DNA of 64,000 nucleotides, taken from the NCBI GenBank assembly GCA_963924555.1, contig OZ004582.1:4216001-4280000 (forward strand), given 5' to 3'. A model generated the notes under the pieces. That model saw only the letters and a list, made by a program, of their open reading frames with translations. It did no database searches and was not told the origin of the DNA. Below, one piece after another: positions 56,634 to 64,000 of the stretch. The DNA is from Crambe crambe. Taxonomy: Eukaryota; Porifera; Demospongiae; Poecilosclerida; Crambeidae. Position 1 is the stretch's first letter; each line of letters begins with the position of its first letter. Position numbers and translations under genes: made by a program.

Positions 56634-59118
56634 CAGGGCCGTAGGAACCGCAGCGACCGCAGCGGCTATAGCCGCTCCACTTTTTTCATAGTCTGGCGGC
56701 GCCGACCCTTTACCTCCTTTTTCTTTTTTCATTTAATTTCGCATGCGCGCGCATGAGTCTCAGCTTCTTGCAGCTGATTCCAACAATGGCTATGAATGCC
56801 GTGCTTCCAACTCCAGAGGTTGGCGAAAATCCACATCAGCCATCAGATTTCAATTTCCCAAAAAGAGAATTCGGAAAATCAACGATAGTAAAGCGTTCAT
56901 TCCAAGCAAGCTGGTTTAAGCAACATAATTGGTTGCATTATGATGAAGAGAGAGATATTGCATTTTGTCATACCTGTATGAAAGCTTATAAAGAGAAGAA
57001 ACTGAGGAGTGGCAATCTTGACCCTTCATTTGTCTCAAAAGGATTTTCCAACTGGAAAGATGCTAGTATCAAAATGAGAGCCCATGAGAAATCCAAATGC
57101 CATTCCGAATCGGTATTAAAGATTATCACTTTGCCAAGTACCACTCACAATGTTGGAGAAATCCTGTCATCCCAACTTAAGCTGGAAAAGTTAGAAAGGA
57201 GACATTGCTTCTTAAAATTTTTATCAAATATACGATATTTAGCTCGCCAAGGTATGGCTTTGAGAGGGGATGGAAGTGAGATTGATTCAAATTTTAATCA
57301 GTTATTGAGACTAAGAGGTGAAGATAATCCTAAAGTGCTTGAATGGATGACCAAGAGGAAGAGTAATAAATACACATCTGCTGAAATTCAGAATGAAGTG
57401 TTGAAAGTAATGGCTATACAATTACTTGAAACAGTGGCAAAGAATATTCAGAGTTCATCATTTTATACAGTGATGGTGGATGAAACAACTGATTGTGCTA
57501 ATCATGAGCAAGTGGTTATATGTTTAAGGTGGGTGGATGACTGTTTTGATGTTCATGAGGATTTTATTGGTGTTTATGCTGTTGAGAATATATGCTCAGA
57601 CACTTTAGTTCAAGTAATAAAAGATGTTCTACTAAGAATGAATTTGGCACTGAGCAAAATGAGAGGGCAGTGCTATGACGGAGCCTCAGCCATGGCTGGT
57701 TCTAAATCTGGAGTGGCCAAAAAGCTTAGTGATGACGAACCAAAAGCCATTTATACACATTGTTATGGCCATGCCTTAAACCTTGCTTGCTCTGATGCCA
57801 TAAAGCAGATAAAAATATTAAAGGATGCATTGGACATAACATATGAAGTGACCAAATTGATCAAAATGTCACCACGAAGAGAGTATTTTTCAACGACTGA
57901 AACAAACTATGGCACCAGATTCTCCTGGCATGCGATTGCTTTGTCCAACTAGATGGACTGTGAAGGCTGATTCTCTGAAAAGTGTGCTTGATAACTATGA
58001 AACCCTCATGGAGACATGGAATGAATCAGTGGAAGTTTTAAAGGATACTGAAATGAAGGCACGAGTTCTTGGTGTTTTATCTCAAATGAAAAGATTTGAC
58101 TATTTTTTTGGTGTATTACTTGGAGAAGTCATCTTAAGTCACAGTGATAATCTTAGCCGAACTCTGCAGAAAAGAGATATTTCAGCTGCCGAAGGACAAG
58201 AAATTGCTGAGCTAACAGTAAAAACTCTTGAATCTATTCGATCTGACATTAAATTTGAATTATTTTGGAAAAAAGCAGAGCTAATGGCCTCAAAATTAGA
58301 TATTTCTGAACCTTCTCTACCACGTCAGAGGAAAGTACCTAGGAGATTTGAAAGTGGCAGTGCTCAAGCAGAGTTTCCTGATTCTCCCATCAGTCATTAT
58401 CGAAAGATATATTATGAAGCATTGGATTTAATAATTAATTGTATAAGAAAGAGGTTTGATCAGCCTGGTTATAAAGTATATCGACAGGTACAAGATCTCC
58501 TCCTCAAAGCAGCAAGAAATGATGACTACACCTCTGAATTTGACTTTGCCACCAACTTCTATGGTTCTGATTTCCATTCTCCAGCATTGAAAGTTCAACT
58601 TCAGGTATTTTCTGAAAAGTTTAATGATAAAGTACAACCAACATTAGGAGATATTTTTACTATAATGAAGAATCTCTCCTCTGCTGAGAAAGAATTACTC
58701 TCCGAGGTTAGTGTTGTGACTAAATTGGTGCTAGTCATGCCAGCCACTAATGCCATAAGTGAACGCTCATTCAGTGCTTTACGTAGAGTCAAAACTTACC
58801 TCAGAAGTACCATGAACCAGGATCGTCTCAATCATTTGATGGTCCTGCACATTCATAAAAATATGACTGATAATTTAATTCTAACTTCAGTAGCTAATCA
58901 ATTTGTTGCCAATTCTGAACATAGATTGGCAATATTTGGAAAATTTCACGAAAGTGACCTTATACCATGAAACAGTTAGTCCACTTACACGTTTTCTCAT
59001 ACATTCATTGAAGATAACTAGACCTGGTTTCTTTTAGTGGGCGTGGTCTTCAAAAATTCCACACGCGCATTAATTTTCTAATGGCCTCACCACTTTTTGA
59101 AACAGTGCTACGGGCCTG
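56634..59118 (+). mobile_element. hAT transposon, nearly complete
   Basis: The left end CAGGGCCGTAGGAACCG and the mirror of the right end (CAGGCCCGTAGCACTG) form short imperfect hAT-type termini. TCAAG flanks both sides (56629-56633 and 59119-59123), a 5-bp duplication as in the hAT5-like group rather than the usual 8. At 56690-56725 the 5' leader contains a match to the end of the TAGTCTG MITE family (tagtctggcggcgccgaccc). 2485 bp in total. Confidence 0.85.
56753..58970 (+). pseudogene. hAT transposase (ZMYM1/TTF-finger type), one frameshift
   Basis: The product would cut and reinsert the element. An N-terminal TTF-type zinc finger (CHTC ... H ... H, about residues 73-125) is followed by a DUF4371-like part with HCFLKFLSNIRYLARQG. 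The catalytic core contains VMVDETTDCANHEQVV and CYDGASAMAG, then HCYGHALNLAC. The C-terminal dimerisation region carries MPATNAISERSFSALRRVKT. A single-base frameshift, most likely in the T-run at about 57888-57892, splits the gene into two open stretches, 56753-57952 and the downstream frame to 58970. Apart from that it is open over 730 codons, so the copy is young. The frameshift could also be a sequencing error in a homopolymer. Confidence 0.88.
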
Positions 59119-60547
59119 TCAAGGCGGTAGACTAGACATGCGTCTCTATCTTTTTTGTATGAACATCCATACCTGACCACAAGGTAATCAGTTGTTGATA
59201 ATGAATTATTAAAAGAGTCATTATGAGTAGAGATACAAGGCAAATATGTAATAGCTATCACAGCCACACAAGACAATAGGTATGTGAGCCAGCTTGGGAG
59301 TATGCCCTGTCTCTCCAGAGTTGCCTCTTGATGCAGCCATCTGCGCTGCCGGCCCTGTAGGGTGGATATCAATAAAGTTATGAATATGCCAACACATACC
59401 CGAAGGGCTCATTGGGTTAGAAATGCTAAGTACCAGGGTGTGAAGACACTTCATTTGTAGCCACAAAAATGAATCCACAAAGCATAGCTAGAGCTATACA
59501 GAGCAATAGATGTACCTTCACCAACTCCCATGTGCAAGTCAAACTATCATAATTATGGTGTATAACACCAATATACAGTTGGTATTTATACATTTAATTG
59601 GAACTGCATATGACAAGAAATATGCCACTGGCTTTGCTAATGTATCACCGACAGCCCATTTTCTAAAATTTAGAAAGCCAAAATCAAACAAACAAACAAC
59701 ATTCTGAATGGTTGGAGGATATACAACAAAACACCTGGCTACACCCTCAGATGACATTGGCAAAGAACATGTTGACTTGTGGCAACAAGCCGACCAAATT
59801 CTATGATTCTGGAACCACTAGTTAATCATGGGTGGGAAGTAAAGCTTAACATTGTAAGGGTTCACTAGCCTCTTGCTGGGTGTTGTCATCAGAGGGGGAT
59901 AGAGATTGTCACAATTCTGGCACTGGCACTCTTCGCCACACTGGGTCTGTTTCCTGAGGCAGCTGCAGCGTCTGGTGGAGCAGCCTGTGATGCACTTGTA
60001 ACCACTCAGAAGAAATCATGGACATGATATTTGGAGAAGAGGACAATCAAGGTAATCTGGAGTTGGATGCAAATGAGTTCAATTAGTGTGAAACAGAGCT
60101 AGCTAATGGTGGACACGTGCAAACAAATTTTCTGTTTTCTCCTAGGTTATGAAACTTGGTAGTTACAGTCTTTACTCACACCTCCGTTGTAATATCCAAT
60201 TTAGAGTTGTTCTGTCCAGCCAATGCTGCATAGCATCCTCTTCTGTTCGATCATCTTTGTTTCTAATTGTAGCACATCCACAAAAACTAGTAGTGGTACT
60301 TAGGAAAGGCTTAGTCCTGGCATCTAAAACTGGTGATAAAAGATAGAAAGCTTCCTTCAAAGGAGCTACAAACTATCCAAATAATCGTAGCAATAAGCAT
60401 CACACCAACAGCATCAGCCAAACACGGACACCTTCCACGCGGTCGAATAGCCATTTTTAATAAAATTATGACGTAACCGTGCAAATAAAAGTGTGCCTAA
60501 ATTACCGCTGGCGTAACGACTGTGCGTAACGATTGAATAGTATAATA
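59119..60547. other. No intact gene; CXC fragment inside
   Basis: Short open frames on both strands match nothing I recognise, except the Cys-rich fragment at 59895-60006 listed separately. Bases 60470-60535 share 'gctggcgtaacgac' wording with the repeat end at 56187-56245. Confidence 0.4.
59895..60006 (-). pseudogene. CXC-motif fragment, third locus
   Basis: The minus strand encodes YKCITGCSTRRCSC, then CGEECQCQNC: nine Cys in the CxxxCxxxxCxC ... CxxxCxCxxC order of tesmin/TSO1-type CXC domains. It also matches the Cys clusters at 43550-43590 (-) and 47185-47265 (+). The remainder of the gene is not evident nearby. Confidence 0.55.
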
Positions 60548-60846
60548 AGGGAAAAAGCATTTCGTGAAATGAAAAAAAGATGTAGGGATGACCACTGCTC
60601 AAAAAAGTAAGGAAACAAGAAGGATGGAAATGGGATCAATCTTTGTTCTGTATATCCACCCAACAATCCCTACATATACACACATTACTACACTATAATC
60701 TGAAGTTACCTGACGTATATGTAGGGATTGTTGGCTGGATATACAGAACAAAGATTGATCCCATTTCCATCCTTCTTGTTTCCTTACTTTTTTGAGCAGT
60801 GGTCATCCCTACATCTTTTTTTCATTTCACGAAATGCTTTTTCCCT
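60548..60846. mobile_element. Foldback MITE, intact copy, TA duplication
   Basis: Arms of about 120 bp (agggaaaaagcatttcgtga ... and mirror) are nearly perfect and match 14634-14891. TA stands on both sides. Confidence 0.8.
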
Positions 60847-61189
60847 TACTTGTTCCTGGTCTTTTTTCCTCTCTTTTATGGTTTTAGCTATGATTAGAGT
60901 TCATTCTTCTATGTGTATGCAGGGACAGATGAAAGAAGTTCTCCAATAGCATACCAGCCCAATCATTTATCGAGTCAAGGTGTTGTGTTGTTGAGCCATA
61001 CTTGGAGGTCGAAGATGCTGAAATAGAGTCTACCGTGGTGAATCTAAATCCCCGAATCGATACAGTAGTCTATCATCATCATTATCTAGAGCTAGAGCTA
61101 GCTAGCTAGCTAGAGACAGCTGAGTAATATTATGATTTCGAATAATTGGATATTCAAATACATGCGCATGCGTATTATAGAAAAGATGG

Positions 61190-61890
61190 CTTCCTAATTG
61201 AATTAGTCGAGTGCTGTGCTCCTTAGTGTCTCCTTTTTCATCGACTCTTTCGAGGATCAACGAGTAGAAAAGATCGTAGTTCGTAGAATTTGGAGTGGAT
61301 TTGTCAAGAAATCATAGCTGTAGCTTGAGTGGTTCGAGAGATATGGTTGTCTAAGAAGAATAATAATAAGAAGAAGAATAATAATAATAATAATAATAGA
61401 GAAGAAGAAGAATATAGCGATTTACCTGCTTGCCGTATTTCTGAAACGGTAAGCTCCCTGGTCCTGAAACTTGGTCTGCACATTGTAGTAGGCTCTAGTA
61501 GGCTGGATAATCATTCACAGTAGCTTTTGTTAGGTCTAAGTGGGGGAACTGGAATTTCACTTTTGTATTAGTCTATAGGCGGCGCGCGCGGCCGTCCGAG
61601 TCATCCCTACATAGAGAGTGCTACCGCACTCTCTGATAATAATAATAATAGAGAAGAAGAAGAATATAGCGATTTACCTGCTTGCCGTATTTCTGAAACG
61701 GTAAGCTCCCTGGTCCTGAAACTTGGTCTGCACATTGTAGTAGGCTCTAGTAGGCTGGATAATCATTCACAGTAGCTTTTGTTAGGTCTAAGTGGGAGAA
61801 CTAGAATTTCACTTTAGTATTAGTCTATAGGCGGCGCGCGCGGCCGTCCGAGTCATCCCTACATAGAGAGTGCTACCGCACTCTCTGATA
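61190..61890 (+). repeat. Hairpin-tailed repeat with a 252-bp tandem duplication
   Basis: The stretch from 61399 repeats from 61651 with a period of 252 bp and very few differences. Each unit runs from an (AAT)n/(GAA)n tract through 'gcgatttacctgcttgccgt' and a GC-rich 'ggcggcgcgcgcggccgtcc' to the hairpin gagagtgctaccgcactctc plus tgataa. It is related to 36330-36660 and 28970-29570. Confidence 0.85.
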
Positions 61891-61915
61891 AAAGGCATGA
61901 TGGTATGCAGCTAAC

Positions 61916-62321
61916 TCAGGGGGGGGGGGGGGGGGTCGGACAAGGTCAATTATTGCTGAGTAGGCACTTTTTATTCACATAGAATTTCGAGATATGTACG
62001 CTTTGAATGAACTTGAATTGGACTGTAGATAGATCTAACAGGTAGATTTCTGAAAATCGACTGAACCTAATCCATCACCGTCCTGTTTTGGAGATTCAGA
62101 AAAAGGTTAATTGCTAAAACCCCAGCTAAAACTGGTTTGCTTTCTAGCAACTAGCTTACTAGATCTTTCTTGTGCCAAGGTAAAATCATCTACAAACGCT
62201 TAAAGCTGGAGAAACAGCCTATCAAACATCAGGTTAATTACATTCCAACCATTCTTTACTGCGCGTCTATTCTTGCAAAGCTTTGCGAGCCAATTTCGCG
62301 AAAAGCTTGTCCGACCCCCCC
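61916..62321. mobile_element. MITE with CAGGGGG/CCCCCTG ends
   Basis: The left end is caggggg(n)gtcggacaag; the right end cttgtccgacccccc then ctg mirrors it. The flanks CAGCTAACT and CAGCTAGCT are a possible 9-bp duplication with one mismatch. A G-run of about 18 lies in the left end. No gene. Confidence 0.6.
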
Positions 62322-62593
62322 TGCAGCTAGCTAGCAGTGGCGTGGTTTCTGTGGTTTCCATTGAGACCCCCTTTGCTCCGCGCTAGCGCGCGCGATAGAT
62401 GGCGTGTGCTATTTTAATACCAACCTGTCAGTACTGAGCATGCTCAGAGTCTTATCTCTCGCCTTCAGTCGTCCGGAAACGGCTAACTTACAGTGATTTT
62501 ACTCAATCTTGCAAAAAAATTGTTCGTAGACCGTCCTCGCGCATGCGCAAAAAAGCTCTGCTTAGTTACATCGAGGGTTCAGTAACTATGAAT

Positions 62594-63686
62594 ATAGATA
62601 TAAGAGGTTTTACGGGATTGGAAACGCCCAATGAACTGCACAACCGTGGCGCGTTGACAGATGCGCATGCGCATGCAGCATTAATTATATTAATCGTTGT
62701 GAAAAGAGATCAATATTCACTCCTTTCAAGGCAGTTAAAGTGATATTCGGCCCCTACAGCTCACAGAATAGTACAAGTAAGGTATTGAAGAAGTGAAGAG
62801 TCAGAGAGTCGAAGTTGGAGAGTCTGAGGAAGGAAGTTATTAATTATTCATAGCTTTTTTCCTTGTAATTATAACTATGAGTACCTATCATTGCTCATTA
62901 TACATTAATTTTATGTGATTGATTTGAAAGAAAGGCCAGAATGACTTTTGGTATTAAAATTAGACTTAAATTCATCATTATTATAGCTAGATAATTTTGC
63001 CCCAAAGTTATCCGCCAGTTTCTGCTCAGTTCTCCCTCATCAACATTATTGCAATACTTCCAGCTTTTGGCTGTTGGGTTTTGACACCATCCACCTCAAG
63101 AATTCGGCTCAGTCAGCTGTCCTGTGGACCCTATGGATATTAGGGGGGAAATATAGTAAGCTTGCCATCTCCATAGGATGACTATTGTATAGAAAACGAA
63201 TGCACCAATTCCATTTACTGTTCTATCCTTTCCCTGAAATAACTAATACAGTTTCAATATTGTTCTTGGGAGAGGGATTACAGTTTTAACACCACTTGCA
63301 AATGCTAGAGACAATATATGTCAGCTAATACAAAAATCAACATTACTATTCCATGTAGCTAAAGTTTACATGCCTTTTGATCAGAAAATGGGCAACAGCA
63401 ATTGATTCCATCAAGCGTGAGAGGGATTACAGTCCCATTAACCACTACAGTAGTATTTGTAGGAATAAACTTGAAAATCTGAGCTGAAATTTATTTCATA
63501 CAGTAAATCTATGCCCTAGTGTATTATAGTATCATTGGCATAAGTCTTACCTCACGAATCTTGTCAGAACAGCAACTTTGACAAAAGTGCTGTCATTCAG
63601 CTGTCAACGCGCCTAGCGCCTCGGTTGTTAGTTGCTAACGAGAGCACGTGATCCGTTTCCAATCCCGTAAACCTCTTATATCTATG
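62594..63686 (+). mobile_element. 1.1-kb TIR element, copy D
   Basis: Both termini are complete (atagatataagaggttttac ... gtaaacctcttatatctatg). CTATGAAT flanks both sides (62586-62593 and 63687-63694), an 8-bp duplication, or 7 bp if the terminal C is counted to the element. The interior is close to copy C. The element sits exactly at the start codon of the next gene. Confidence 0.9.
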
Positions 63687-63688
63687 CT

Positions 63689-64000
63689 ATGAATAACTCT
63701 ACAGCACAACCAGTTGCTTCTAGACCAGGAAAAGTAGTTTTTCGACTTGTATCACCAGATCATGGTCCTGTACAACCTTTAGGAAGTCAATTAGTCCAAC
63801 AGACTGTGAGAGCAAGAGATGTTCATGCTGCAATCATCAATAATGTGAGTTTTGTAGTTGTTTTGAGCTAGCCATAGCCTTGCTTGTGCACATAGCATAG
63901 TTTATGCAATTAGGTATCTACACTGAACTATACACACTGGCTACTAATATCTTACAACTGTGGTTATTTTCATACTAATTTTTTTCAGCCATCAAGAGAA
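63689..64000 (+). CDS. 5' end of an unrecognised gene running off the right edge
   Basis: ATG 63689 opens 52 codons to a GTGAGT donor after 63844 (MNNSTAQPVASRPGKVVFRL ... VRARDVHAAIINN). A tttttcag acceptor at 63988 starts the next exon in matching phase (PSRE...). The N-terminus is polar, with no signal peptide, and I do not recognise it. Its ATG lies in the target duplication of copy D. Confidence 0.6.

Noticed and set aside
59070-59480. Two overlapping minus-strand frames of 85 and 100 codons after the hAT element
   Set aside because: They overlap each other in different frames and match no family; the first starts inside the hAT end.
1-64000. CRISPR arrays, bacterial operons, rRNA genes
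   Set aside because: Nothing of the kind is seen; the tandem array at 54000-55530 has 155-bp units without repeat-spacer structure, and spliced genes show the DNA is eukaryotic.

Overview
The window reads as nuclear DNA of an early-branching animal, most likely a demosponge of the Amphimedon type. The grounds are spliced genes with canonical GT/AG sites, very short introns in some genes (55 to 163 bp), AT-rich intergenic DNA, animal-type proteins (a two-finger GATA factor and the ciliary protein SPAG6) and a dense load of DNA transposons, foldback MITEs and decayed transposase genes. The species is inferred, not proven.

Layout. 1-5.5 kb: dispersed repeats, a broken DUF3504 (Crypton-derived) gene and the terminal exon of an unrecognised + strand gene. 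5.57-6.77 kb (-): a compact five-exon gene for a small single-pass membrane protein, divergent across about 350 bp from a GATA transcription factor (+, 7129-17140, four exons, 589 aa). Its last intron (6.5 kb) is filled with repeats. 17.6-37.8 kb (-): a complete SPAG6 orthologue in twelve exons (508 aa), convergent with GATA, with three introns above 3 kb packed with mobile DNA. A good RFX X-box match lies 25 bp upstream of its start codon.

37.9-50 kb is a transposon graveyard: copies of a 1.1 kb terminal-inverted-repeat element (four in the window), a degenerate MULE/SWIM transposase gene, and two decayed copies of a gene family ending in a Cys-rich CXC-like motif (a third fragment lies near 59.9 kb). 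50.1-52.0 kb (+): a gene with a SHOCT-like C-terminus, whose intron holds three foldback elements nested one inside another, each with recognisable target-site duplications. 52.1-53.1 kb: fragments of an IS630/Tc1-type transposase and of an ORF that may come from a DIRS-like element. 54.0-55.5 kb: a tandem array of roughly 10-11 units of about 155 bp, each carrying on the minus strand an acceptor-like and a donor-like site around a short open segment. 56.6-59.1 kb: an almost intact hAT element with one frameshift. 62.6-63.7 kb: a TIR element inserted exactly at the start codon of the gene that runs off the right edge; its target duplication rebuilt the ATG.

The host genes (membrane protein, GATA, SPAG6, SHOCT-like gene, right-edge gene) form no obvious pathway. 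Exon structures were worked out by hand from splice sites, phase and family similarity. Transposon families were classified from target duplications and residue patterns, without database searches.
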